A stretch of 64,000 nt of DNA from Alkalitalea saponilacus (GCF_900168165.1 NZ_FUYV01000009.1:62001-126000), one strand, 5' to 3'. Shown: positions 8,529-17,406, counted from the stretch's first letter. Made by a program: numbers and translations. The notes: generated by a model from the letters alone, not told the origin.

Positions 8529-9980
8529 ATGTATCCTTTTGAGAACTTAAAACCTGCAGAAATTTGGACATATTTCCATGAAATATGCCAGATACCCCGG
8601 CCTTCGAAGAATGAAGAGAAAATGATTAATTATCTTATTGACTTTGCCGAAAAGCATGGACTAGATCTTAAAAAGGACAAAATTGGAAACCTGGTGATTT
8701 CAAAGCCGGCCACGGCCGGTTTTGAAAGCCTCCCATCTGTTGTTTTGCAATCGCACATTGATATGGTGTGCGAAAAGAACAATGAAACAGTTCACAATTT
8801 TATGACCGACTCCATCAATCCATACATTGACCGAGAGTGGGTGAAAGCAAAAGGCACCACACTGGGAGCTGATGACGGAATCGGAATCGCTGCTCAACTG
8901 GCCATTCTGGCTTCAAAAGAGATTGAACACGGACACATTGAATGCTTGTTTACTGTTGATGAAGAGACAGGTCTGACAGGCGCTTTTGAGTTGGAACCGG
9001 ACATGTTCTCCGGAAAAATATTAATTAACCTGGACTCGGAAGATGAAGGTGAGATATTCATCGGATGCGCCGGAGGTATTGGTACCATTGGCTATTTTAA
9101 TCCTGAATTTGAAGCCACTTCCAAAGATGCCTTTGCGTTTAAGGTGTCAGTTTCCGGGTTAAAGGGCGGACATTCCGGCGATGATATTGACAAAGGACTT
9201 GGAAATGCCATAAAAATTCTGAACCGGTACATTTACGACGCCACCCGCCAGTTTGGTTTTCAACTGGCTACCATAGAAGGAGGCAATCTTCACAATGCCA
9301 TTGCGCGTGAAGCAAGCGCAACCGGCGTCGTGCCATGGAAATACAAAGAAGAGGTAAGGGTGCTTATAAACTGCTTTATTGCAGATTTACAGGAAGAGAT
9401 TGGAAAAACAGAACCCCATATAAAATTACATCTGGAGTCAATCAGTCTTCCGGAAAAAATCTTAACCAAGGATTTTCACAATCGTTTGGTGAACACCATC
9501 TATGCTATGCCACATGGAGTGATTACCATGAGCAGCAGCGTACCCGGGTTAGTCGAAACCTCCACCAATTTGGCCTCCATAAATTTTGAAGGAGAGCAGT
9601 TGGTCATTAATACAAGCCAAAGGAGCGCGCTTGAAAGCGGCATAAACAACATTGCCAACATGGTTGATTCAGTATTTAAACTGGGAGAAGCAACCACAAA
9701 GCAAACAGATGGCTATCCCGGTTGGAATCCTAATCCCGATTCCAGCATCCTGAAAACGGCTGTTGAAACATACAAAATGCTTTTCAAAACAGAGCCGCAG
9801 GTAAAAGCCATTCATGCAGGACTCGAATGTGGTTTGTTCTTGCAAAAGTATCCCGGATTGGATATGATCTCCATTGGCCCCACCATAAAAGGTGCTCATT
9901 CACCCGATGAAAGACTCAACATTGAAACGGTTCAAAAGTTCTGGGATCATTTACTTGCCATACTAAAACATGTAGCATAG
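8529..9980 (+). CDS. pepD: Cytosolic non-specific dipeptidase (aminoacyl-histidine dipeptidase), M20 family
   Basis: The 483-residue length matches PepD. M20 metal-site motifs are visible: the first zinc ligand in LQSHIDMVCEKN, the bridging Asp in GADDGIGIA, the catalytic Glu pair in TVDEETGLTGA, the Asp in NLDSEDEGE, and the late ligand His in GAHSPDERL. The inserted dimerisation domain holds GLKGGHSGDDIDKG. The enzyme hydrolyses dipeptides in the cytoplasm using zinc. It lies 15 bases behind the membrane protein gene. Confidence 0.95.
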   Translation: MYPFENLKPAEIWTYFHEICQIPRPSKNEEKMINYLIDFAEKHGLDLKKDKIGNLVISKPATAGFESLPSVVLQSHIDMVCEKNNETVHNFMTDSINPYIDREWVKAKGTTLGADDGIGIAAQLAILASKEIEHGHIECLFTVDEETGLTGAFELEPDMFSGKILINLDSEDEGEIFIGCAGGIGTIGYFNPEFEATSKDAFAFKVSVSGLKGGHSGDDIDKGLGNAIKILNRYIYDATRQFGFQLATIEGGNLHNAIAREASATGVVPWKYKEEVRVLINCFIADLQEEIGKTEPHIKLHLESISLPEKILTKDFHNRLVNTIYAMPHGVITMSSSVPGLVETSTNLASINFEGEQLVINTSQRSALESGINNIANMVDSVFKLGEATTKQTDGYPGWNPNPDSSILKTAVETYKMLFKTEPQVKAIHAGLECGLFLQKYPGLDMISIGPTIKGAHSPDERLNIETVQKFWDHLLAILKHVA

Positions 9981-9985
9981 ACGGT

Positions 9986-10006
9986 TATGACCAACGGTCA
10001 TATTTC
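9986..10006 (+). terminator. Weak terminator-like hairpin after pepD
   Basis: TATGACC pairs with GGTCATA around an AAC loop, followed by a T-rich run. The stem is short (7 bp), so termination is uncertain. Confidence 0.4.
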
Positions 10007-10017
10007 TTTGATAAAAA

Positions 10018-10059
10018 TATACATTTTTATGTATCCTATACATAGTTCCTGCGTATAGG
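10018..10059. promoter_or_regulatory. Two palindromes upstream of the Cse60-like gene
   Basis: ATACAT-TTTT-ATGTAT (10018-10033) and CCTATAC (10035-10041) with GTATAGG (10053-10059) lie in tandem in the leader. They could be operators or an RNA structure. No TAnnTTTG box was seen here. Confidence 0.35.
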
Positions 10060-10109
10060 AAGTATATAATAAACAAGTTTTTTCCCATCATACTTAAAAA
10101 AGAAGCAGA

Positions 10110-10304
10110 ATGGATAAAGTACTGACAAAACATTTCCAGTACACTGGACTTGATGATTACGATGAGTCATTGGACTCTCAAATGAATGCGTTCCTAACTG
10201 AGAACAACATCCATCCGGAGCAGGTGATAGATCTTGAGTACGCTGCGCATTCAAGCGGAGGAATAAACACGTATTCCGCACTTCTTATTTATAAGACGTC
10301 ATAG
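10110..10304 (+). CDS. Small Cse60-like protein
   Basis: The 64-residue protein begins after a purine-rich stretch (AAAAAAGAAGCAGA). The pattern of an N-terminal DEEx-rich helix, then QVIDLEYAAHS, then YSALLIYK at the C-terminus, resembles the small Cse60 / sporulation-associated family, in which VIDIKY and YSALVIY occur at the same positions. No molecular function is known for that family. It forms its own unit: a structured leader before it and a strong terminator after it. Confidence 0.7.
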   Translation: MDKVLTKHFQYTGLDDYDESLDSQMNAFLTENNIHPEQVIDLEYAAHSSGGINTYSALLIYKTS

Positions 10305-10328
10305 TAGAATATTTTTTGGTGAACAATG

Positions 10329-10372
10329 AAAAAAGGTTGGTAACTGCTTTAGCAGTTAACCAACCTTTTTTT
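10329..10372 (+). terminator. Strong rho-independent terminator
   Basis: GGTTGG-TAACTGC pairs with GCAGTTA-ACCAACC across a TTTA loop with one bulged base. It is flanked by an A run on the left and seven T on the right, so it may work in both directions. Confidence 0.85.
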
Positions 10373-10402
10373 ATATTTGAATGACCATAAAATAATTCAA
10401 TC

Positions 10403-11239
10403 ATGCTCGAATGGTTAAAACGTCTTATTGAAAACAGACGAAAAACAAAAAAATCAAACACAAACATAGAAACTGTAAGCGGTCTCGGGATTGCGCTAAG
10501 TGGAGGCAGTGCCAGAGGTTACGCACACATTGGGGTTTTAAACGCTCTTACAGAGCATGACATAGCACCAGAGATCATTTCAGGAACAAGCATGGGATCG
10601 CTGGTCGGAGTATTGTATGCAGCAGGTTATCATCCAAACGAGATTCAAAAAATTGTAAAAGAGGAACCTGTGCTTAAAATGGTAAGGCCGGCTTGGAATA
10701 AAAATGGCCTTTTCCAGATGACAGAGCTTCGAAAACTGCTAAAAAAATATATTGAGAAGGATGACTTTGCAGCACTAAAGAAACCATTCTGCCTGGCTGT
10801 AGCAAACATCAACACGGGTAAAAACGAAATCATCAGCGAAGGCCCCCTGATTGACTATGTGCTGGCCTCATGCGCTGTTCCGGTTATTTTTGCTCCACAA
10901 GTTATAAACGACACCACCTACATCGACGGAGGCCTCTTTGACAATCTCCCCGCCGATGCCATCAGGAAGAAATGCAAAACCCTGATTGGCGTTCATGTAA
11001 ATTACATTGGCCCCATGAATGAGTTTGACGGGATTACCAAGATTGCAGAACGTGCTTTCAGTCTGGGAATTGGTGAGAATGTCAGAGCTTCCATGGAAAT
11101 ATGCGACTACCTGATTGAACCAGCCGAAATGCAAAACTACTCGTTCTGGGATTTTGATAAATCTGAAGAGATTATTGAAGTGGGCTACAACTGTACAAAA
11201 AAAATGATCGAAAAAGGTGAATTAAAGATTAATGAATGA
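10403..11239 (+). CDS. Patatin-like phospholipase (RssA-type)
   Basis: The 278-residue protein carries the patatin signatures in order: oxyanion-hole GGSARGYAHIGVL (about residues 32-44), nucleophile Ser in GTSMGS, and catalytic Asp in YIDGGLFDNLP. These form the Ser-Asp dyad of acyl hydrolases that act on membrane lipids. There is no signal peptide, so action at the inner face of the cytoplasmic membrane is likely. The end overlaps the convergent ATP-grasp gene by 11 bases, leaving no room for a terminator between them. Confidence 0.92.
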   Translation: MLEWLKRLIENRRKTKKSNTNIETVSGLGIALSGGSARGYAHIGVLNALTEHDIAPEIISGTSMGSLVGVLYAAGYHPNEIQKIVKEEPVLKMVRPAWNKNGLFQMTELRKLLKKYIEKDDFAALKKPFCLAVANINTGKNEIISEGPLIDYVLASCAVPVIFAPQVINDTTYIDGGLFDNLPADAIRKKCKTLIGVHVNYIGPMNEFDGITKIAERAFSLGIGENVRASMEICDYLIEPAEMQNYSFWDFDKSEEIIEVGYNCTKKMIEKGELKINE

Positions 11240-12434
11240 CCTCAAGCCAGGCCATGTGGCCTTCCTTCTCCGGAGGAACTGTTAACGGCATAACACCTTC
11301 ATGAATCCGGCCATTTGAAACTTTAACCGGATTTTTGTCGGAAATCTTAATCCATTCCTGAGCTTTTAAACAACCAATTTGCCATTTTCCGGAACGCCCC
11401 GGAGCCATCTGCTCTCTGATTTTCAGGTTTACCAGCCCCATTGAATAACGCAGATTTACTTCAATGCAAGGGTTTAAAAAAATCCCCCCTTCGGTATTGA
11501 GAAAAAACAAACCATCAACACCCAGAGGGCCATGATATCTGGTATTGATCTTCATTTTTTCAAGAGCAGCCAAAAGAACAAATTCTGCCTGCCTCTCCCC
11601 TTCTTTCAACAGAGATTCCGGGATGTTGATGTTTTCAGGCAAGTGGGTAAAACAGCCCAAAAATTGTCCCGTCGAATCAGTTGAGAAGTAAGTGGTTCCA
11701 AGAAACCGGATTCCCTCTGAATCACACCAAAAATGAAACGAAACATCCTGAAGTTTATTTAAAAATGGCTCGACCAACAAAAAGCCCTGCTGTTTTAGTT
11801 TTCCAAGAACCCAGGGATTTTTATTCGCTTGCTCATTGTTATCCCTTATTTTGAAAAGACCTCTCCCGGAAGCACTCCAAGGGGTTTTAAGCAATCTTGG
11901 CAAAGTACCTTTTCGTTCTATGTCATCAATCTGCTGAGGGGTTTCAACAATCAAAGGAATTTCAGGAATGGAAATGGTTGGTATAGCCTCATTCTTTAAG
12001 ATTTCTGCTGTTTCCCTGATCAGTTTAAATCCTGTCAGTCTGCTCAGCATTTGCCTATATCCATGATGCCATTGACTCATGGGATTCGCATGCCACAATT
12101 TTTGTGTCTGTAAATCCTTTGATGAGAAGTATTTGTGCATGGCAGGACTCCACCCCCATGGGTGGAGTTCATCAAGGACTATGGATTCATGTAATGAATC
12201 TGCAACCACACATTTGGGGAGATCAAAACCAAAATCGGACAACCAACTGGCAAAATCTGCACTCAAACCATTTCGTGTCAGCAAAACATCATCGGATCTG
12301 CCCAACCAAAGCATAATGGATTCCAAATCCTCTTCAAATCTTTTCAGTCGCTGAGGAGGCGTATAGGAAGCATGGCTGTTAGCAACGGCCATCTCGCAAG
12401 TTGGATTGTAAAAGAATAGCTTATTACAGATCAT
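11229..12434 (-). CDS. ATP-grasp-like protein of unknown substrate
   Basis: The 401-residue cytoplasmic protein has ATP-grasp features in its second half: the Lys/Gly-rich ATP-binding segment LLKTPWSASGRGL (about residues 185-197), the acidic EPFLNKLQDVSFHF segment, GVDGLFF, and the late metal-binding pattern CIEVNLRYSMG (Glu and Asn ligands). The first ~180 residues are not recognisable. ATP-grasp enzymes usually ligate a carboxylate to an amine or thiol. It starts 6 bases after the stop of the upstream esterase gene, so the two form an operon. Confidence 0.75.
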   Translation of the reverse strand: MICNKLFFYNPTCEMAVANSHASYTPPQRLKRFEEDLESIMLWLGRSDDVLLTRNGLSADFASWLSDFGFDLPKCVVADSLHESIVLDELHPWGWSPAMHKYFSSKDLQTQKLWHANPMSQWHHGYRQMLSRLTGFKLIRETAEILKNEAIPTISIPEIPLIVETPQQIDDIERKGTLPRLLKTPWSASGRGLFKIRDNNEQANKNPWVLGKLKQQGFLLVEPFLNKLQDVSFHFWCDSEGIRFLGTTYFSTDSTGQFLGCFTHLPENINIPESLLKEGERQAEFVLLAALEKMKINTRYHGPLGVDGLFFLNTEGGIFLNPCIEVNLRYSMGLVNLKIREQMAPGRSGKWQIGCLKAQEWIKISDKNPVKVSNGRIHEGVMPLTVPPEKEGHMAWLEVIH

Positions 12435-12440
12435 CCTTTT

Positions 12441-13436
12441 TTAAGGATTTAGAACTTTCTTAAGGAAATCATCCGTTAACTCCACAGTTTTATCAAACCA
12501 TGGGTGGAAGAGCCAAAAAGTGTGCATGGCATTTTTATGTACAAAGTTTTGGGAGTAGATTCCATGTTCTGTTAACTTTTCAATCATATCATCCCTTCCG
12601 GCACTAAATCGGGGGATGGAACTATTTATGAAAAGAATAGGCACAGAGTTGGAATGAACATGGGTAATTGGAGATGCTTCATATCGCAAATCGGGTCGCT
12701 CATCGGTTGTTGAATTGAACCACCAGGTAGCAGCAGATGGTCTTCCTGGCCGATCCTGACCCTCGCCCGACTCCGGGTGTATAAACGCAGACAATCCATC
12801 TACATTTACAAGAGTATTTACCACTGCATCAATTTCTGTGTGGTAGGGCGGATTAAAAACAGAATCGACTCCATTAATTGTTCCCACAAGTGAAGCCAAC
12901 TGTCCTCCGGCCGAGGTGCCGTATAACACGATTTTTTGTCGATCAATAGGATAAGAGCAGGCGTTGGATCTGACCCAACGGACAGCGGTAATTACATCCT
13001 CAACAGCCACCGGGTAAACTGCTTCAGGCGAAAGTCTGTATTCTATACAAATGGAAACATAGCCCCTTCTTGCCAACTCCATGGCCATAGGATATTCCAT
13101 AGATTTATCACCGCTTCTCCATCCTCCCCCATGAATTAAAAGTACAGTGGGTAATTTTGATTTTTCAAGGTGGGATAAATAGATGATATCCAGTTTGAGA
13201 GAACGATTTTCCAATTGAAGATAAGTGATATCATGATGTATGGTCAAAGCAGATGTATCGCCCTTTTTAGCAAGAGATATATCAGGATAATTTATCTGTT
13301 GTTTTTTGAATTCGCTGATTAAGTTAAAGGAGGTATCTCTGGGGATTCCATCAATCTCCACCAATTGACCATACATAGCATATGGTAAGAGGAATAAAAA
13401 TATAAGCAGTGGAAACTTATTTGAAAGCAGAGTCAT
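12441..13436 (-). CDS. Secreted alpha/beta hydrolase (carbohydrate-esterase / lipase-like)
   Basis: A signal peptide spans residues 1-24. The HGGGW oxyanion motif is at about residue 102, nucleophile Ser in YGTSAGGQLA at about 173, and the C-terminal catalytic His near NAMHTFW at about 310. This set is typical of the BD-FAE / hormone-sensitive-lipase-like esterases of Bacteroidota, which remove acyl groups from glycans or small esters in the periplasm. The substrate is unknown. It is expressed from the consensus promoter at 13516-13546 through a hairpin-containing leader, with the ATP-grasp gene downstream. Confidence 0.88.
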   Translation of the reverse strand: MTLLSNKFPLLIFLFLLPYAMYGQLVEIDGIPRDTSFNLISEFKKQQINYPDISLAKKGDTSALTIHHDITYLQLENRSLKLDIIYLSHLEKSKLPTVLLIHGGGWRSGDKSMEYPMAMELARRGYVSICIEYRLSPEAVYPVAVEDVITAVRWVRSNACSYPIDRQKIVLYGTSAGGQLASLVGTINGVDSVFNPPYHTEIDAVVNTLVNVDGLSAFIHPESGEGQDRPGRPSAATWWFNSTTDERPDLRYEASPITHVHSNSVPILFINSSIPRFSAGRDDMIEKLTEHGIYSQNFVHKNAMHTFWLFHPWFDKTVELTDDFLKKVLNP

Positions 13437-13462
13437 TGATTATCTGGTTTACATAAAAATGA

Positions 13463-13497
13463 AAAGGGCCCGCCGACGTTCCGACGTGCCCTTTAAC
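13463..13497 (-). promoter_or_regulatory. Leader hairpin (possible attenuator) before the esterase gene
   Basis: Read on the minus strand, AAAGGGC-ACGT pairs with ACGT and GCCCTTT, the latter followed by a T-rich stretch. It lies between the promoter and the ATG at 13436, about 20 bases after the expected transcript start. The shape is that of a terminator in a leader; no leader peptide start was found. Confidence 0.5.
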
Positions 13498-13515
13498 CTT
13501 AACCCTAACCCACTA

Positions 13516-13546
13516 CAAATATAATGGGTAATTTTATAAATACAAA
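13516..13546 (-). promoter_or_regulatory. Consensus Bacteroidota promoter (TTTG-N19-TATATTTG)
   Basis: On the minus strand TTTG (13546-13543) is followed after exactly 19 bases by TATATTTG (13523-13516), matching both consensus boxes and the spacing. It drives the esterase / ATP-grasp operon. Confidence 0.75.
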
Positions 13547-13671
13547 AAAAATAACGGAATTTTTATTGTTTTTTTCTTTTTTCTCTTCAGGACGAAAGAT
13601 TCTTTAGCTAAATATTTTAATGCTGGCCCATTGTGGTATTCTATCTAATTTAAGTCATGCCGCTTCAAATA

Positions 13672-14262
13672 TTATTGATGTATCACAATTCTGAAACCAA
13701 CTTCATCTTCAGAAAATAATTCCGGTCTACAAATTAGAGCGTATCGAATTTTCAAGTCCGGTGCAACGATGAATGGATGAACCGGATCTCTTTCACGTTC
13801 GCTAAGGTTGTCATAAACCTTAGTGGTCTTCCAGATACAATAATAAGTAGCCAGTTTTTCGGAGACTCCAATAACTGGTTTATCTGCATATTGATCACTT
13901 TCAAAATAATTCGCAACCGGCCAGTTGGTTGAATCTGGTTTTTCTTTCAAAAGTTCAGAGAATAAGATGCTCCTAACTACAGGTTGGGAAGGCTTTGGGT
14001 CGCCTGGTGCATGTGTTAATTCAGCCCAAGACAATTCAACGTTGGGATTGCTTTTAGCATATTGCCAAAACTCCTGGAATTCTTTATTGGTGATCTGATC
14101 ACTTATCCAAAATGAAGGAAAGCTAACCTCCATATTGGGATCATCATCCATTATACCTTCCGGTATGTAATGCATATTTTCCAATCTGAATTCTCTCTGC
14201 GATAACAAATTGGTTACCGAAACAACAACAAGAAACAGTAACAGTGAAACATTTCTCTTCAT
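13672..14262 (-). CDS. Secreted FGE/SUMF1-fold protein, short and divergent
   Basis: After a signal peptide (residues 1-21), the sequence follows the outline of the formylglycine-generating-enzyme fold used by GldJ/GldK-type proteins: FWISDQITNKEFQEFW early, PVIGVSEKLATYYCIWKT in the middle, and the closing EVGFRIVIHQ. At 196 residues it is shorter than the family, and the catalytic cysteine pair is not evident, so it is probably a structural or binding member. It starts 22 bases after the TlpA-like gene and is likely in its operon. Confidence 0.7.
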   Translation of the reverse strand: MKRNVSLLLFLVVVSVTNLLSQREFRLENMHYIPEGIMDDDPNMEVSFPSFWISDQITNKEFQEFWQYAKSNPNVELSWAELTHAPGDPKPSQPVVRSILFSELLKEKPDSTNWPVANYFESDQYADKPVIGVSEKLATYYCIWKTTKVYDNLSERERDPVHPFIVAPDLKIRYALICRPELFSEDEVGFRIVIHQ

Positions 14263-14284
14263 AATTTCTGATTTTTGGTTAAAA

Positions 14285-15742
14285 TTAACTGGGTGATGAA
14301 TCCAGTAGTCGGGTGATTAAATCTTTTGAATGGAAAAAACCAATACTATGCCGCTTAACAATATGACCTTCCTTACCTATCACAAAATAATGAGGAATCC
14401 CATGTACACCCAAAGCAATTGAAATATCCTCGCTTTGTTCTTTGTTTGCAAAATAATGTCTCCCTCCAATGTCATTTTCGGCAAGAAAACCAGCCCAATT
14501 CTCCTCCGTTGATCTGATACAAAGAAAGATGAACTCAATCTCTTCATCTTCGTAGCGTGGCATAACATCTTTCATGGCTTCCATTCCCATAATGCAAGGC
14601 TTGCACCATGTTGCCCACAAATCAACAAATAAAAGTTTACCTCTGTTTTCAGCAATAATGGTTTCCATAAGCGACCGTCCTTCACTTCCCATATTAGAGA
14701 ATATGGGTTCTGAAGTAACTTTTGAAAGTTCAGGATTCTTTACAAGTTGGTAGAACTCCGATAAAGGCTGTTTTATAGAATATTCGCTGATGTTTTCCTC
14801 AAAAATATGTTTATAATCATTGAATTGGGTAAGATTAAAACTTCGAAGAATATAATGGAACACATTGCCAATAAGTAATTCCTTAAATATTCCATCTTCT
14901 TTTTCTAACAAAACTTCAAAAACATCCTCATGCGAAAGAACTCCCCCTTCAGGTAAATTATTTGCCAGCATTCGGCCATGAATGCGTTCATAACCATATG
15001 CCAAATCAAAAATTGCTGAATTAACTATCCTGTTGGCAGAACCTTTGCTGTCTGAGTCAGCTTCCCCATATAAATCCTCAATTTGAATCGCATTAAACCA
15101 ATTTATAAACCCCTGATCCAGAATGGCATCAGGAGGCAAATTTGTTAACATGGCGCGGTAATACTGGATGTTTATGTAATCCAGTGACCACTGCATGAAA
15201 TCTACAGGAGGATTTTCTCTCTCAATAAACATTCGCCTTTTCTCCAAAGCATCAACGCGAATGCTGTCACAGTATCTTCTTCTCTCTTCTAATCCAGAAG
15301 CCTGGGAACTAAAAAATTCGAAAGTGAATGCGCCGGTATTGCGACTTAAATATTTTTGCAGTGCAATGTTGGTTTCAGCACGATCGCCGAAAAAACGAAA
15401 ATTGCCAATGTCCATGAAGTCGATCTCAACAAAAATGCTGTCTCCGGGATGCAGAATCATTTTATTGCCCACTGGACTAAAACCGATGTCCTGCGGTGAG
15501 TACAAATTAAAAGTAAAATGAAAGGAACCATCGTCATTGATAGGACTGTTGAAGACACTTCTGAAGTTGCGGAAATCTGTTAGATGTACTGTCAACCTCT
15601 CGGTATTGGGATATACATCCCTGTTGTAAACCTTGCCACTAATGATGGTTAGGTTGTTAGCCTTGTCTGTCTCTTTCTGGCTTGAGCAACTCGATGCAAA
15701 AATCACGCATAAGCATAATAAGGTCAGGATTTCAGTTCTCAT
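14285..15742 (-). CDS. TlpA-like thioredoxin-fold lipoprotein
   Basis: The lipoprotein signal ends in FASSCSS (Cys at about 19). Residues ~30-130 look like a beta-rich N-terminal domain common in Bacteroidota TlpA proteins, then a helical middle. The C-terminal ~140 residues are a thioredoxin fold with the active site WATWCKPC at about residue 375 and the cis-Pro in GVHGIPHYFVIG. It would act as a membrane-anchored periplasmic thiol-disulfide reductase. The FGE-fold gene follows directly. Confidence 0.9.
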   Translation of the reverse strand: MRTEILTLLCLCVIFASSCSSQKETDKANNLTIISGKVYNRDVYPNTERLTVHLTDFRNFRSVFNSPINDDGSFHFTFNLYSPQDIGFSPVGNKMILHPGDSIFVEIDFMDIGNFRFFGDRAETNIALQKYLSRNTGAFTFEFFSSQASGLEERRRYCDSIRVDALEKRRMFIERENPPVDFMQWSLDYINIQYYRAMLTNLPPDAILDQGFINWFNAIQIEDLYGEADSDSKGSANRIVNSAIFDLAYGYERIHGRMLANNLPEGGVLSHEDVFEVLLEKEDGIFKELLIGNVFHYILRSFNLTQFNDYKHIFEENISEYSIKQPLSEFYQLVKNPELSKVTSEPIFSNMGSEGRSLMETIIAENRGKLLFVDLWATWCKPCIMGMEAMKDVMPRYEDEEIEFIFLCIRSTEENWAGFLAENDIGGRHYFANKEQSEDISIALGVHGIPHYFVIGKEGHIVKRHSIGFFHSKDLITRLLDSSPS

Positions 15743-16320
15743 AATTATTATTGTTTTAATTCAATTATTTAGCATAAAGATAATGAATTTTGATCTTTAA
15801 AAAAAACCAAGAAGTGAAATTTATGATCATCCTCCTTGAACAACAACATGTTTGCCCGATGAAAAATATTCTTTCAGGTTTGAAAATGCTGTGCTTAAAT
15901 TATAAATCTATTAAACATAGGTAATCAATATGCTCCGGAATATTTAATCTGGCACAATGAAACCGATATAGATAGCACTTTTAGAACCGCCTATGCCAGT
16001 AAGTGTTGCCTCAATCGATTTTATTCATAAAACCAAATATCGAACAATAAACCTAATTCCATAGTAGTTAATTGTCTTCATGACCATTCAATTTATGATT
16101 GTTAAAGATTATTTGGTTCACTTGAAAAAAAGGTTCACATTTTAGTTCTCAAAAAACATCCAAAACACTCCAAAATCTATCAGAACTAAATTTTCAAAAC
16201 CCTATATTACAATGCTTTGAACTCAATTTGAGAACCAAATATAAAAATAGATTTGGTTCACAGTTTAGTTCTCATTTATTCTGAAGTAATCTAAATTGAA
16301 TTAAATCATAAAAATCACAA
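15743..16320. repeat. Non-coding spacer with a 20-bp direct repeat and inverted copies
   Basis: No gene was found. GGTTCACATTTTAGTTCTCA (about 16132-16151) recurs as GGTTCACAGTTTAGTTCTCA (about 16255-16274) with one difference. The same words also occur inverted between them (AGAACTAAATTTTC near 16182; TGAGAACCAAAT near 16229), and ATTTGGTTCAC near 16110. This is a compact nest of direct and inverted copies. Confidence 0.55.
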
Positions 16321-16352
16321 AAGCCTGCAAATCATACGATTTGCAGGCTTTT
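16316..16352 (-). terminator. Terminator of the tRNA-Pro transcript
   Basis: A 13-bp perfect stem pairs AAGCCTGCAAATC (16321-16333) with GATTTGCAGGCTT (16338-16350) across a 4-base loop. On the minus strand it is followed by TTTTGTGATTTTT. Confidence 0.85.
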
Positions 16353-16372
16353 AGTTTTGTTTGATGTTGATT

Positions 16373-16450
16373 TGGTCGGGATGAGAAGATTCGAACTTCC
16401 GACCCCTCGCCCCCCAGACGAGTACTCTAACCGGACTGAGCTACATCCCG
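16373..16450 (-). tRNA. tRNA-Pro (anticodon GGG)
   Basis: On the minus strand the acceptor stem CGGGATG/CATCCCG, a D arm (GCTC...GAGT), an anticodon arm with loop CTGGGGG (anticodon GGG) and a T arm with TTCGAAT fold into a standard cloverleaf. The discriminator A is followed by an encoded CCA (16375-16373). It has its own promoter and terminator. Confidence 0.95.
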
Positions 16451-16481
16451 AACTTAATGATGCTTTTCTAAAAAAGCAGTG

Positions 16482-16513
16482 CAAAGATAACAACTTTTAT
16501 CATTAGACACAAC
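16482..16513 (-). promoter_or_regulatory. Promoter of tRNA-Pro
   Basis: On the minus strand TATCTTTG (16489-16482) fits the -7 box, with GTTG about 20 bases upstream as a 3/4 match to TTTG. It lies 32 bases before the tRNA. TGCTTTT/AAAAGCA (16461-16478) forms a small hairpin between them. The remaining bases to 16708 hold no recognisable feature. Confidence 0.55.
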
Positions 16514-16708
16514 CTCAACCTCCTTAAAAAATAGGGACATTTCCTCATAAGATATTAACAAATCTGTTTTCGTATTCAATTACAAATCTTTGCGCCAGCA
16601 AAACATTCTAATGTTAGTATAAAATAATTCCCATCCGCGATAAATTACAGTTCCTCCATTAAATTCGTCGTTTTAGCGAAATTCTCACCATTAATAAACA
16701 AAATCATC

Positions 16709-16716
16709 TATTTTTG
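16709..16716 (+). promoter_or_regulatory. Possible -7 box upstream of the sigma factor gene
   Basis: TATTTTTG fits TAnnTTTG about 75 bases before the ATG. No TTTG is present 19-20 bases further up, so another sigma factor (possibly its own product) may be used. Confidence 0.35.
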
Positions 16717-16791
16717 TAAAACCATATCAGAAGCATCCATGTTAGAGATATTAGGATCATCATCCCCAAAGAAACCAGGATAGAACATTTT

Positions 16792-17406
16792 ATGAGTACG
16801 AACGGCCAAACAAAAGAAGAGACCTTTTTGCTAAATGGGTTGATGCGTGGAGAAGAGTCCTTCTACCGCAGGCTGTTCGATCTTTACTACAAACAACTGG
16901 TTATATTTGCCAACCGTATCCTAAACGACGATGACCAGTCCCGCAATGTGGTGCAGGATGTATTCGTGATGATCTTTGATAAACGATCAGAGTTAAACAT
17001 TCATACAAGTCTGAAAGCACACCTTTATCAAACCGTTAAAAACAGATGCTTGAACATTGTAAAACGGGACAAAATTATTCATGAGCACCATCAAAATATT
17101 CTGAGCAGATCAAATCACTTTATCGAGCCATCAGAAAATTTGGAATATACTGAACTGGAGGAGAAAATCAACAACACCATCAACAGTCTTCCCGATCAGT
17201 GTCAGAGAATATTCAAAATGAGTCGCTTCGAGGGACACTCCAATCAGGATATTGCCGACCAGCTTGACATATCCAAAAGAACTGTAGAAACGCAAATCAG
17301 TAAAGCACTAAAAAAGCTTCGGGAAGAATTGTCGAAAAGCCAGATGTTGCCGCCGATATTGGCTGTTTTATTTTGCCTGATGCAGCCATCTCTGATGCTG
17401 ATCTGA
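16792..17406 (+). CDS. ECF-type RNA polymerase sigma-70 factor
   Basis: The 204-residue protein shows region 2 (FYRRLFDLYYKQLVIFANR, then NVVQDVFVMIF) and region 4 (LPDQCQRIFKMSRFEGHSN, then IADQLDISKRTVETQI), the layout of Bacteroidota ECF sigma factors that pair with FecR anti-sigma proteins. An odd hydrophobic tail (LPPILAVLFCLMQPSLMLI) ends the protein and might contact the membrane or the anti-sigma factor. It heads a block with a small unknown gene, a FecR anti-sigma gene and an STN-type TonB receptor, the usual cell-surface signalling set. Confidence 0.93.
   Translation: MSTNGQTKEETFLLNGLMRGEESFYRRLFDLYYKQLVIFANRILNDDDQSRNVVQDVFVMIFDKRSELNIHTSLKAHLYQTVKNRCLNIVKRDKIIHEHHQNILSRSNHFIEPSENLEYTELEEKINNTINSLPDQCQRIFKMSRFEGHSNQDIADQLDISKRTVETQISKALKKLREELSKSQMLPPILAVLFCLMQPSLMLI

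Noticed and set aside
13497-13511. Telomere-like TTAACCCTAACCC stretch
   Set aside because: It is a short leader segment right after the promoter and repeats only twice; there is no sign of a replicon end.
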